Assembly: GCF_050948215.1 (NCBI RefSeq)
Contig: NW_027488566.1
Span: forward strand, 1,105,501-1,169,500
DNA: 64,000 nt
Reading direction: 5' to 3'
Source of the DNA: Halictus rubicundus
Taxonomy: Eukaryota; Arthropoda; Insecta; Hymenoptera; Halictidae
Of the stretch, positions 53,516 to 64,000 are shown in pieces. The translations under genes and the position numbers were made by a program. The notes below the pieces were generated by a model. It did no database searches, was not told the DNA's origin, and worked only from the letters and a program-made list of their open reading frames with translations. Numbering within the stretch: position 1 is the stretch's first letter; the number at the start of each line of letters is the position of its first letter.

Positions 53516-55147
53516 ATGGATCGAGTTTTGAAGAAGTCGGTTTCGCGAAAACCGTATAATCAATTAAGCCCTAGGCAGAAACGAAATATTCGGCGCGAAA
53601 TAACCTTAAATTTGAGGAAGTATTCACGTGACAATGAATTACAAAGTCCCCCTAATGTTGATAATCTGCAGGACATTCCCAGCACGTCTTCTTTATCCGT
53701 GCCTGTCAGTAATAATAATAATGAAAGTCTGCTTAATATTCCCACCACATCTTCATTCACGCATGATCTACCTCTTCTACCTCTTCATGCGATGATGTGG
53801 TTTGGGAGTCCGCTGGTACTGTTTCAGAAGTCTCATTTCGTGATGGTTTAGCATCTTGCTTTGTGGACAATAATTTAACGCACACTCAGGGGAACAACAT
53901 CTTATCTCTTCTACGTACCCATTCGTGTTTTTCTAGTTTGCCGAAAGATATAAGAACGCTCATTGGCACACCTTGTACCAGTGTGGTCACCTCTGTGGTA
54001 GAACCAGGAGAGTATGTTCATTTTGATGTAGAGTTGAAAATCGTTAAACAGTCATCTCAATGTTCTTCAGTAATTCCTGAAAAGTTGCAATTGGATTTTC
54101 ATGTGGACGGATGTAGTTTAGATAATTCCAATACAATTCAAATTTGGCCTATTCAAGTCAGAATTGTAAATATCTTAAATAGTAAACCCATTGTAGTAGA
54201 GATTTATAAAGGCACCCAAAAACCCAAGCATTGTAACAGTTATCTTCAAAAATTTGTCTCTGACATAAACTTGATAATGTCAAATGGAGGCATTACGTTC
54301 CACGAGAAAAAAATTCCAGTCGTATTAAGGTGATTTATTGCTGATGCACCAGCTCGAGCCTTTATACTTCATCACATAGGCCATATGTCTCATCGACCTT
54401 ATTCGAAGTTCAAAGTTTGTGGTACATAGGAAAGAGGTCGTCAGGTTTTCAATGGTATTACACATCGTTTACGAAGTGATGAAGAATATACCAGGTGTTC
54501 CGATGAGGATCATCATAAAGATGGTCAAAGTCCATTAGCTTTGATGCCAATAGGAATGGTATCACAGGTGCCATTCGAGTATATGCATCTCGTATGTCTA
54601 GGTGTCATTAAAAAATTGTTATCTGCCTGGGTGTGTGGCAAATATTCCCCATTTTCAAAATTATCTTCTCGACAAATTTTCACAATCTCAGAGAGAATGA
54701 GAAGGATCAATAAATATTGTCCATCCGAGTTTGCAAGGCGTCCTAGATCAATAGATTTATTTTCCAAATTTAAAGCAATAGAATTTCGGCAATTTCTTTT
54801 GTATACTGGTCCAGTTGTCACCTATGGAGTACTGAAGGATAATGTATATCGACACTTCTTGTTTCTGCACAGTGCCATAAGAATAATGGTTTCACAGGTT
54901 TTTGTTAGCAAATATTTAAAGATTGCAGAAGGAGCTTTGCAACAATTTGTTCGTCGGTGTGAAAAGTTCTATGGCCCAACTTTTAATTCTTATAATGTCC
55001 ACGGTCTTCTCCACTTGGCGGCTGACGTCAGACGTTTTGGTACATTAGATTCATTTTCAGCTTTCCCGTATGAAAGCAACATGTCCATTTTTAGAAAATA
55101 TTGCAGAAAGCCAGGACAACCCCTTCAACAATTTTCTAATAGAATGA
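53516..55147 (+). pseudogene. CACTA-like transposase of the nested element, truncated
   Basis: Near-identical to the 57161-59274 gene but with in-frame stops at 54332-54334 (a Cys codon in the other copy) and 54428-54430 (CAG to TAG in CGTQERG). It has the same N-terminal frame change near 53790 and is truncated at 55147 by an LTR. It retains the FEYMHLVCLGVIKKLL and FNSYNVHGLLHL blocks. Confidence 0.85.
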
Positions 55148-56127
55148 GAGTATTCTGTCGTGACCTTTGTCCGAGATCACTCCGAGGCCACGTATCGTGC
55201 CAAAGGGTGAACTTATAGGTCCCGTGGAATAATCGAGGTTTAGTGCACGTCTCTACTAAATCGAGACGATCGGGCCTTGCACGATCGTGGACACTCTGCC
55301 GTGACCAATATCCGAGAATACTCCGAGGCCATGTATCGTGCCAAAGGGTAGACTCGTGCGTTCCGTGGAGTGACCAAGGTTTAGTGTGCGTCTCCACCCA
55401 GGCCACTTGTCCGAACATCGTCCAGGTGTCTGGATGGTCTGACGGGTACGACGTCGTTCGATCGCGGATTTCGGGTCAGATAGGAGCGATCGGACTTTGC
55501 ACGGTCACTGACACTCTGCCGCCGCCTCGCCCGAGATTGCTTAGAGGCCACGATTATGTGCCGAAGAGCAGAATCATTGGAAGCGTGGAGTGACGGCGAT
55601 TTCGTGTTTGTCTCCATCCTGATAACTCGTACGATTATCCGGCCGAGTGTAGGGACGGTCAGACGGGTCACGAACTGCTTGTCGCGGGGCGCGATCCGTG
55701 CTGAGTGATTTTCTAAACCGATTCCGAAAACCGGGCGTAGAGTCGAGCGAGCGTACCCCAAGCGTTTTTCACGCGTTCATAATACTTTGTTTATGTGTCG
55801 CGAGCCGACGGCACGGGAGGCCGACCTATTGTTCCACACGGTACCTGGAATTAACTGTATCCAAACACACACGACGGTTCTTACGAGAATATATCATCTT
55901 TTGTTACCTTATCTGGGCTACGAATATCTCATTTAACTCGTCCATACCTCGCCGCTTTCCAGTGCCTGGAGGCACGAATCCATTCCTGCTCGCGAACGTG
56001 CAAGCTTCGAGAAATTAGGGTAGTAACCGGCCCTGCGAGACGGTTAGGGATAGTCTCGAGACGCGAAGTAGAGATACGAGTAACAGCGTATGCGAATCGG
56101 AAGAAACGGTAGGAAAGAACGGTTACA
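55148..56127 (+). mobile_element. Long LTR (family A), 5' truncated
   Basis: It contains two or three diverged units of the CACGTATCGTGCC-centred repeat seen at 26403-26940 (near 55185, 55330 and 55550), and the CCAGTGCCTGGAGGCACGAA palindromic motif shared with family B. It ends AACGGTTACA at 56127. The TGTAACC start is missing, and its left edge replaces the end of the nested transposase gene. Confidence 0.72.
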
Positions 56128-57160
56128 ATATTTATAATCTTAAGAAAGAAAACGAATAGACAATAAAATTTAAAAAAATGAACTGTACAAGTTACATGAA
56201 GGAAACAAAAATGATATAAAATTCAATTATCGTAACAAAACTGTTATAAAATAAAAAATAAATATTCAAATCTTAAAATAATGGAAATAAAACCCTCGAA
56301 TGGAAAATAAGGTGTAGGGATGCTTAAGAAGAGTTTATTAACAATATATTTATTTATTTATTTTTGCTATGCTTCCTCTCATCAGCGGAAACGGACAGCA
56401 CACCACTCTTGAAGTTTCTCCTTCCTACAAACAAAAAGGGCCTTACATTAGAACGTGATATGGATATGTGTTCTGTTCTCATTGTACAATCGATATATTT
56501 CGAAGAAAAAAATTTTTTTTTAATTCTAGGATAATGTATATACTCACTTTGCCATTGCCACTTATGAGATGAAATGTCTTCAATTATAACTATACAGCAC
56601 AGTGGAGACAGGATCTCGAAGTAAATACAGATGATAGATGATAGGCATCCAACCAAGCCTGTGTTCCTGACTGTTCATGTTCTGTTATTAAGAATATAAT
56701 ATCCTTTTGTTTACCTTTTTTTCTTTTTTGTTTACCTTTTGTTATTGGAATAGATATATTAATGAAAAATTATGTATGTAGACATCTAATTGAAGCTGAT
56801 TTAATTTAGCTGCTAGCCAAGGATACAGCATTGTATCGGGATAACATTTCATTTCATTAATCAACTCATAATAATACTGTTTTGACATTTGTTCCAAATT
56901 ACTTTCGGTGGTAATCCTGGTAGTAAAGCATTCTCGGAAAAATAGGTATCTGAAATAATTAAAAATATTTGTGAGTACTATATAAAGTTTAGAGTACTAA
57001 AATAATACTATACAATACTGCACGGAAGATATTATTGATTATAACATAAAGTTATTTGTTTTCCATGCGTATCTTATTTCTCTCGTATCTATATATAATA
57101 ACATTAGAATTTATCTTAACACGAGAAATATGTAATGTACGATGTGCAACTTGGAATAAA
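56128..57160 (-). repeat. Segment S (right copy) and exon-like sequence beyond the transposase gene
   Basis: 56128-56592 is the LTR-free version of 48284-50746. On the minus strand, 56955-56755 after a TTTCAG acceptor is open (RECFTTRITTESNLEQMSKQ, YYELINEMKCYPDTMLYPWL), and 56592-56540 is open up to a GTGAGT donor. These may be extra exons of the transposase or of a third gene; I cannot link them with confidence. Confidence 0.5.
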
Positions 57161-59274
57161 TTATACTGTTTCAAAATGAACCAGCACAGCGATAACCCAC
57201 TGGGACATTCCCAATATGTTATCGTCTTCTTCATCCGTCGACGATTCGTTGGAAACGTTCATGGCCTCCAATGGCATTCGGTAACATTTTGCCCTAACAT
57301 CTTCCTGGCTAACATATGTTATTTCAGTGCTCAAAGTATCGCATTTAAAAATTTCTAGTGCTGGAGATAACAAGGCGATATCATAGAATACATCAACTTG
57401 TAGAAATCTTTGTACACCTAAGCGAAAAGAATTTTCATGGGGACTAATAGATGAAATTATACAAACTGTGCCATCGTGTAAAATGCAGCAATTATCGCGC
57501 TCGTCTGTGCCAAGCAATAAGCTGTGAATTTGAAGTTTGCGGTAAGAAATAGCACCACAACTATTATGAAACATCATAGATGCCTGAATGGTGGTCGAAG
57601 AATCACCACCTCCCTTATTACTGCCATGATGTTCTATCTCTCTCATTCTATTAGAAAATTGTTGAAGGGGTTGTCCTGGCTTTCTGCAATATTTTCTAAA
57701 AATGGACATGTTGCTTTCATACGGGAAAGCTGAAAATGAATCTAATGTACCAAAACGTCTGACGTCATCGGCCAAGTGGAGAAGACCGTGGACATTATAA
57801 GAATTAAAAGTTGGGCCATAGAACTTTTCACAACGACGAACAAATTGTTGCAAAGCTCCTTCTGCAAACTTTAAATATTTGCTAACAAAAACCTGTGAAA
57901 CCATTATTCTTATGGCACTGTGCAGAAACAAGAAGTGTCGATATACATTATCCTTCAGTACTCCATAGGTGACAACTGGACCAGTATACAAAAGAAATTG
58001 CCGAAATTCTATTGCTTTAAATTTGGAAAATAAATCTATTGATCTAGGACGCCTTGCAAACTCGGATGGACAATATTTATTGATCCTTCTCATTCTCTCT
58101 GAGATTGTGAAAATTTGTCGAGAAGATAATTTTGAAAATGGGGAATATTTGCCACACACCCAGGCAGATAACAATTTTTTAATGACACCTAGACATACGA
58201 GATGCATATACTCGAATGGCACCTGTGATACCATTCCTATTGGCATCAAAGCTAATGGACTTTGACCATCTTTATGATGATCCTCATCGGAACACCTGGT
58301 ATATTCTTCATCACTTCGTAAAGGATGTGTAATACCATTGAAAACCTGACGACCTCTTTCCTGTGTACCACAAACTTTGCACTTGGAACAAGGTCGATGA
58401 GACATATGGCCTTTGTGATGAAGTATAAAGGCTCGAGCTGGTGCATCAGCAATAAAACACCTTAATACGACTGGAATTTTTTTCTCGTGGAACGTAATGC
58501 CTCCATTTGAAATTATCAAGTTTATGTCAGAGACAAATTTTTGAAGATAACTGTTACAATCCTTGGGTTTTTTGGTGCCTTTATAAATCCCTACTACAAT
58601 GGGTTTACTATTTAAGATGTTTACAATTCTGTCTTGAATAGGCCAAATTTGAATTGTATTGGAATTATCTAAACTACATCCGTCCACCTGAAAATCCAAT
58701 TGCAACTCTTCAGGAATTACTGAAGAACATTGAGATAATTGTTTAACTATTTTCAACTCTACATCAAAATGAACATACTCTCCTGGTTCTACCACAGAGG
58801 TGACCACACTGGTACAAGGTGTGCCAATGAGCGTTCTTATATCTTTCGGCAAACTAGAAAAACACGAATGGGTACGTAGAAGAGATAAGATGTTGTTCCC
58901 CTGAGTGTGCGTTAAATTATTGTCCACAAAGCAAGATGCCAAACGATCACGAAATGAGACTTCTGAAACAGTACCAGCGGACTCCCAAACCACATCATCG
59001 CATGAAGAGGTAGAAGAGGTAGATCATGCGTGAATGAAGATGTGGTGGGAATATTAAGCAGACTTTCATTATTATTATTACTGACAGGCACGGATAAAGA
59101 AGACGTGCTGGGAATGTCCTGCAGATTATCAACATTAGGGGGACTTTGTAATTCATTGTCACGTGAATACTTCCTCAAATTTAAGGTTATTTCGCGCCGA
59201 ATATTTCGTTTCTGCCTAGGGCTTAATTGATTATACGGTTTTCGCGAAACCGACTTCTTCAAAACTCGATCCAT
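57161..59274 (-). CDS. CACTA/EnSpm-like transposase (outer element)
   Basis: A short N-terminal frame from ATG 59274 (MDRVLKKSVSRKPYNQLSPRQ) is followed by a 610-codon frame at 58993-57161; the two overlap near 58990 but differ by one base, as they do in the nested copy. In the long frame I see VDGCSLDNSN (D near 104), SKPIVVGIYKGTKKP, CFIADAPARAF (D near 183), a CSKCKVCG zinc-binding site, VPFEYMHLVCLGVIKKLL and FNSYNVHGLLHLADDVRRFG. These are the blocks of animal CACTA-type transposases (Transposase_21-like). No other stop is present. It should cut and join the element's CCCAGT ends. The N-terminal frame change, or an unrecognised intron, decides whether it is functional. Confidence 0.75.
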
Positions 59275-59898
59275 GGGTGTAAAAGAAAACTGAATAAAGA
59301 ATATACAAAATATATAATAATTTGTTACGTGTATTGTTAACAATACCACGTGGCAATACTTATCTGGCGTTTTCTCTGCTTCTATCCTTCCTTCCTTCGA
59401 ATCCACTGCTCATCCAGTATTCACTGCTTTAGAGTTAATTCACGAACTTAATAATTTGTAATTAACTAACAAAGGAATCACTAATCAAACAAGACGGAAT
59501 CAGAGCGCGTATCGAATCACCGACACCTTCGTCGTGAGAGGTGTTATTCCCGGTCTTGTGTCGCAAACTGCACTGCGCATGATCGCGTATCGCGCAACAC
59601 CTAACATACGCGCATCATAAATTAAAAGTTATAGACATTATAGCGTTTAAAGAAATTAATGAATTAAAATTAAAAATTAAGAATTAAATTAATTAAATTA
59701 ATAATGTGTGCATTAATATTTACGCGTATTATTGTGTTAGATCCTTAAGGGCATGCGCACAGTTGGCGCGGAATTTGAATGTCATTTGTTTATAACGACC
59801 GCATGCAGAAAAATGCAACTCGCTACGGTCATTCGCTATCGTGCATCCCATAAAGAAGATCATATTTCGAGAAGCGAATTTCGTAGACAATTGAGGCA
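59275..59898. promoter_or_regulatory. Divergent promoter region between the two element genes
   Basis: The 624 bp between the start codons is kept in the nested copy (52894-53515, 622 bp). It is AT-rich on the second-gene side (AATTAATTAAATTAA runs). Upstream of the transposase ATG there is a TTTATTCAG acceptor-like word. Conservation of spacing suggests one bidirectional promoter. Confidence 0.5.
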
Positions 59899-61092
59899 AT
59901 GGAAAAGGTAAGTTTCAGTCTCCTGTATCATATAATTAATCTAAAATATTGTATATATTATCGGTATATCATTATATTATTTTTCATATGTTTTTCAGAT
60001 TCCAAACCGTCGTCCAGAGAGGACAATTCAGAAGCCGGCGAGGTATAAGACCACCTCGTCGGATGGGGAGCCTCGGCGACGGAAACGCCCCTTTCAATCA
60101 ACGAGTGCTCTTGACTCCGATGAGGAGCTCCGGCGACTTCTGGAGGCCGATTCGCCGGAGAGTCATGGAGCAACGTCGACATCGTTGCTCAATCCTCCTC
60201 CCATACCACCACCAACCTCCTCACCAATACATTTGTCCTCTTCCTCCACGTCCTATTTACCACCACGTCCTATAACACCACGTCCTATAACACCACAGAC
60301 CCCCGCAACCATCACAAGATCCCAATTTGAGCAACTGACGTCGCAAAACGAGAAACTGATGTCGCAGAACGAGCACCTCGCAAGAAAGCTGGACCTCCTG
60401 GAAAAGAAAATGGATCAGTATGTAATTTAAGAAATTGAAATTACAGTATGATGGCAATATTTAACAAAATTTACTTCTTCTTTCTAGAATAATAAACAAA
60501 AGGGAGCAACCTCGTAGTTATGGGAGAAAGCCGGAATGTCTACCTCTTCAAACGAGGGAAGAGGTAGACAACTTCGAAAACTGCTCCGAACAGGAGTACA
60601 ATAATGTGGTAAGTGTATGCATTTATTCCATTGCTATATGCGCACACACGTGTGAGTATATATATTAATGATATAACTTATTATTTTTTAGGTTGACTTT
60701 TTTGCCCATGTTGGAGGGTATAATCTAAAAGAGGCACTGAGTGCCTCTTTTAGAGAGGCTGTCGCAGACAGCCTCCTACCCTCATACACGTGGTTTGGCA
60801 CGGACAGTTGCCAACCATTGTGTCCCACGAAAATTGTGCGGGCCCTTTTCGGTAAGAATTATTTATTGCTTAATACATTAACTTAATAAGCTTAATATGA
60901 CCGTGTAAATAATCTTTCTTAAATAATGTTGCAGATGCAGTTTGCGAAAGCAGATCTTTCTCAAGGCCCACTCGCCCCGAATTTCAAGATTCGATGCGAG
61001 TGGTCCTGAAAGCTCGCAAGGAAAGGGTCCGGCACAAGAAGCCGTCGGGCAGTGCGGCGAGGTATATTAACCCCTGGGAGCAGGCGGAGTAA
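59899..61092 (+). CDS. Intact five-exon DUF4806-like gene carried by the transposon
   Basis: Exons 59899-59907, 59999-60417, 60488-60608, 60692-60851 and 60935-61092 join in frame to 288 codons plus stop. All introns are 70-91 bp with GT...AG ends (donors GTAAGT, GTATGT, GTAAGT, GTAAGA). The start is ATGGAAAAG; the nested copy starts ATGGAATCG at the same place. The product has a basic RRPERTIQKPARY motif, an acidic segment, a proline/serine linker, a short coiled coil (EQLTSQNEKLMSQNEHLARKLDLLEKK written in parts: two heptad-like repeats), then FFAHVGGYNLKEALS and TWFGTDSCQPLCPTKIVRAL, resembling the insect DUF4806 domain. It may be a DNA-binding partner of the transposase; this is inference from position. 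Confidence 0.82.
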
Positions 61093-61547
61093 CAGGGGGC
61101 GCAAGTGGAGGGAGGAGTTTTAGTGGGTAAACCCTCGCTGTCACATCGCCCCTCTGAAACGGGGGGCGATCGCTTGGGGAGTCCCACACTTTCTCGGTAT
61201 TGGAATGGCCCCGAGAAGTTGTGCGTAATGCATTTAACCTCCCTCCACTGAAAATAAGAAAAAAAAAATAAAAAAAAAAACACCAAACAGCACTTTTCAG
61301 TGCTCCAAACAGCACTTTTTAGTGCTAATTTTAAATTATATTAAATCATATTTTAAATTAAATTGGCTTTTTAAATTGACTTTTTAAATTAAATTATATA
61401 TTTTAAATTATATTATATATTTTAAATTATATTAAATTATATTACAATTATACTAATTGTAACCATTTGAAAATAAATTCAATTGAAATAAAAAATTAAT
61501 ACACATTAAAAATATTCCGTCATCCCTTTCCATATTCTTCTTTCAAT

Positions 61548-61705
61548 CTTCTTCGAATTCACTTCCTCTCGCACGCACACTCTTCGCGCTCTTTTCTCTC
61601 TCTGTCTCGCACGCATACTCTTCGCGCTCTTTTCTTTCTCTCTCGCACGCACACTCTTCGCGCTCGTTCTCTCTCTCTCTTTCTCGCACGTACGCTCTTC
61701 GAATT
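61548..61705 (-). repeat. Subterminal minisatellite, right end
   Basis: Units of CTCTCTCTCGCACGCACACTCTTCGCGCT, the mirror image of 51200-51365. Confidence 0.65.
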
Positions 61706-61739
61706 ATACAACACGGCGCTTTGTCTTTCACGACACATT

Positions 61740-62151
61740 GTGGTGTTTACGCATCACTTTATCTTTATTACGCATTGAAACTTAAATAAAATACCTTTTC
61801 CCACCCTACACAGGAAGATTTACTTCAATTTTTACCGATATTTACTGTTAGAACAAGGTTACGTCCGTTCTTAGTGCGACGGACCTGCCCTCTGTAACGA
61901 AGCTAAAGTTTGGCTCCCATGCCGCATGATGCCGCATGGAATTTTACCTGTAGGCTTCGCATGGATGTGACAAACATCTGCCGCCGCATTTTATTAGGAA
62001 TTTCACGACACACTTTGGTGTCACAATCAAACCAAATGAGGACCAAATTCTGCTTCGAGCAGGGTTTGGTACGAAATACATAAGTCTTTTGCTCGCAATG
62101 TGTGCAGCACACATTCCACTCGATTTGGTCGAGTAGGCATTTGGCTAACTG
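61740..62151 (-). mobile_element. Right terminal region of the CACTA-like element
   Basis: Mirror image of 50747-51150. It ends GGCATTTGGCTAACTGGG at 62151. It contains AACAAGGTTACGTCCGTTCTTAGTGCGACGG, a stretch also present in degraded form near the left terminus (48110-48165). Confidence 0.7.
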
Positions 62152-62420
62152 GGCACCTACTGGTGCAACGCCACTGACTCGATAAGTTGGAAAAAGAAAA
62201 TTGCTGTCCGACGTCAGGTGCACAATTGCAGATAAGTGTCCAGGATCGCTGATTTATATCAACGATGGAAAAAGAAATATTAAAGTATTATGCCGCGTCG
62301 TGATACACCTACAGGTGCAACGCCACTGACTCGATCTGTTCGAAAAAGAAAATTGCTGTCCGACGTCAGGTACACACATGCAGATAAGTGTGCAGGATCG
62401 CTGATGTATATCAACGATTG
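62152..62420 (+). repeat. Direct duplication of a ~150-bp unit
   Basis: CACCTAC.GGTGCAACGCC to ATCGCTGAT.TATATCAACGAT occurs at about 62152-62268 and 62308-62418. The AAAGTATTATGCCGCGTCGTGATACA word before the second copy is also found at 47946-47971 next to the Mutator-like pseudogene. This region therefore looks like the continuation of that older element on the far side of the CACTA-like insertion. Confidence 0.65.
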
Positions 62421-62459
62421 AATATAATGAAAAATATAAAAAATATTCCGAGACAACAA

Positions 62460-62900
62460 TGGATGTGGCATCAGCTCCCAATGTAAGTACGGCAATGAAA
62501 TTTTAGATTTTATATTCTCAAGCAGTATAAATACTAACTAAATTTTGTCGAATTTTGTTTATTTTCATGTTTCTTGAACCATGTGGGCTGTTTGTTCGTC
62601 GACACGATGATGGACGATACTGCTCGAGAGTTGTCCTACACCATGCAGATTCTAAAGCGCTAATGGACGGAGCATCACCAATGTAAGTAGATCAACACAA
62701 TTTTACTTTTTATATTCCCAGGTGGATTCCAATTTTTGAACATTATGTTTATTTTCTTTTTCTCGATTCATCTGAGCTGTTTGTTCTTCGAGGCGACGAT
62801 GGAGGAACACTGGCCGACTGTCATCCCACACTGCGCAGATTTCGAGCCGACAATGGATGGAACAGCAGCTCACAATGTAAGCAGAGCAATGCAATTTTAC
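62460..62900 (+). repeat. Three tandem exon-plus-intron-like units (~200 bp)
   Basis: Each unit has an exon-like GC-richer block ending ATGGA.G..GCATCA.C.CCAATGTAAG, with possible splice donors at 62483, 62683 and 62877, followed by an AT-rich block (TTTATATTC.CA.G, ATTTTGTTTATTTTC). The product is not recognised. Confidence 0.5.
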
Positions 62901-63186
62901 CTTTTACATTATCGAGTAAATTCCAATTTTTTTCGCATTTTGTTTATGTGTCACTTCTAGCAACGAATCATGTGGACTGAAGGAAGAGGACTGCCCTCAA
63001 ACCTCCGTAACATCCGTAACAACAACAACAAAGAAAAGAAGCAGCCAAGCGAAGACGACCAAGCTCTATCTCTACGATGTCCACAACGAGGAGGACGCTC
63101 CTTCGCCACCTATCGACGCCGCCCCGCGAAAGTAAAGCATAATCCCTCCTCACGCGCCCCAAATATGTGCCCCTCCCCCCACACAC
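62901..63186. other. No gene identified
   Basis: Following a CACTTCTAG acceptor-like word at 62951-62959 there is a 73-codon low-complexity frame with an ACAACAACAACAA run. It ends at the LTR start and is not recognised. Confidence 0.4.
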
Positions 63187-64000
63187 TGTAACCGTACAGG
63201 TTACATATTAATACACCCCATATATCGAACGTCGATGTCGACCCCACCATAATGCTCCGTGACGTAACCCGCGAGTTCGGACGGAGAAAAGGACCGCGAG
63301 ATATCGCGACACTTGTCGCAATGCGCACGCATCGATCCCCACTCGATACCGATCGAAGGAGGTCGATGCGTGCCGCAGATAGATCACTCTACATCTGGAA
63401 GCGGTTCTAGCCGCACGCGTCTCGCGAAGTGTCCCGTCGGCGAAACACGGTACGCGATCGAGGGGTCAAACCGACCCGATAGAACAGGCAAACCGACTGT
63501 TCTATCCTCGACACGTACGCGCCTCAAACCGAGGAGTCACAGGTGCAAACTGCGCTGTGGCATTGCCGAGCATTAAGACGCAGTTTGTGTTCTGTGTAAT
63601 TATCACGGGTTATTTAAAATTCGTAAATCTTTCGTCGTAATCGTGGTACCGAGTGGACACTTCGTCATCGTAACTTTCGGGGTTCTTGTTCGAAATGCCC
63701 ATCACTGCTTCGGTAGGATTTGCATGGTCGTGATCATTCTGCCGCTATCAATCAGGAACACGTTCGGAGGCCACGTATCGTGCTGAAGAGCGTAATCCTT
63801 GGTAGCGTGGCGTGACCTACGGCTTGGTGTGCGTCTCCATCCAGACCACTCGTACGAGCATTCGGACGAGTGTATGGACGGTCTGACAAGTCCACAATCG
63901 TGCAGTGCGTCGTACGCATACGGATTGTGCGAACGAACTCATAATTTCCCTTCGGGTCGATTCGATACGACCGAACCTTGCACAATCCTTGTCATTCTGC
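63187..64000 (+). mobile_element. Long LTR (family A), 5' part, cut by the window end
   Basis: It starts TGTAACCGTACAGGTTACAT and follows the reverse complement of 27520 downwards with scattered differences, including the first CACGTATCGTG-type unit near 63772. It contains the region of the first 258-bp repeat. Whether it is solo or part of a full element cannot be seen. Confidence 0.85.

Larger units (their letters stand above)
50747..55147 (-). mobile_element. Nested inverted CACTA-like copy, truncated
   Basis: It begins CCCAGTTAGCCAAATG directly after ATAACTA. The empty site at 56584-56598 reads ATAACTATACAGC, so a TA dinucleotide would be the target. It carries the second gene (minus) and the transposase gene (plus), mirror-image to 57161-62151. 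The far end is lost: at 55147 the transposase coding sequence stops at an LTR. Confidence 0.75.
47972..62151. mobile_element. CACTA/EnSpm-like composite element, TSD CA
   Basis: The left end CCCAGTAAGCAAAATG (47972) and the right end, reverse complement CCCAGTTAGCCAAATG (62151), are inverted repeats. More inverted similarity lies inside (GAGGGCAGGTCCGTCGCA..AAGAACGG near 48120 and 61870-61895). The flanks GATACA and CACCTAC give a 2-bp duplication CA. An uninterrupted relative of the target, GATACACCTACAGG, is present at about 62302-62315. Inside are two divergent genes (57161-59274 and 59899-61092), a nested inverted copy and three LTRs. The internal segment 48284-50746 is duplicated at 56128-56592, which simple nesting does not explain. 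Confidence 0.65.

Overview
The window looks like insect nuclear DNA, most likely from a hymenopteran such as an ant. That is an inference from the kinds of transposons present and from AT-rich DNA studded with CpG-rich LTRs. I found no single-copy host gene. Nearly everything I can support is transposable-element (TE) sequence, often nested, and many insertions can be proved from target-site duplications (TSDs) and empty sites inside the window itself.

Layout. 1-4.9 kb: a minus-strand Ty1/copia element (5' LTR, primer site, gag-pol), split by a 1.38-kb solo LTR and cut off at its 3' end by another LTR. 5-10.3 kb: MITE-like and dispersed repeats and minisatellites. 10.3-13.7 kb and 27.5-34.5 kb: the two arms of a near-identical inverted duplication, each carrying private solo-LTR insertions. 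Between the arms lie an apparently complete, young Ty3/gypsy errantivirus-like element with gag, pol and env (16.6-23.9 kb), a Tc5-like transposase fragment, an unrecognised minus-strand protein remnant, and a long LTR with internal 258-bp repeats at the inversion edge. 35.7-45.4 kb: two LINEs, one inserted inside the other with a 15-bp TSD; this is a ~9.7-kb stretch in which the plus strand is overwhelmingly purine. 45.5-63.2 kb: a Mutator-like transposase with a C-terminal YqaJ-type nuclease (pseudogene), whose 3' region is split by a CACTA/EnSpm-like element bounded by CCCAGT...ACTGGG termini and a 2-bp TSD. Nested within that element is a second, inverted, truncated copy of the same family, plus three LTRs. 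63.2 kb to the end: the start of another long LTR.

Most notable content. (1) The CACTA-like element encodes two divergent genes around a ~620-bp shared promoter. One is a transposase-like protein; the other is an intact five-exon gene of 288 codons, with all GT-AG introns, that looks like a DUF4806 protein. (2) The inner LINE has an ORF2 with no ATG before its endonuclease domain and a correctly phased GGGAAAC slippery heptamer in the ORF1/ORF2 overlap. (3) The errantivirus-like element has an in-phase A AAT TTT slippery site directly after the gag zinc knuckle. Its env frame starts with a signal-peptide-like stretch that has no ATG, immediately after a strong splice acceptor. (4) Empty sites and TSDs allow relative dating: the inverted duplication and the duplicated CACTA segment are older than the solo LTRs that sit in only one copy of each.

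Limits: domain names come from recognised motifs, not from searches. Family assignments of solo LTRs, and of the repeats at 5-10 kb and 14.8-16.6 kb, are open.
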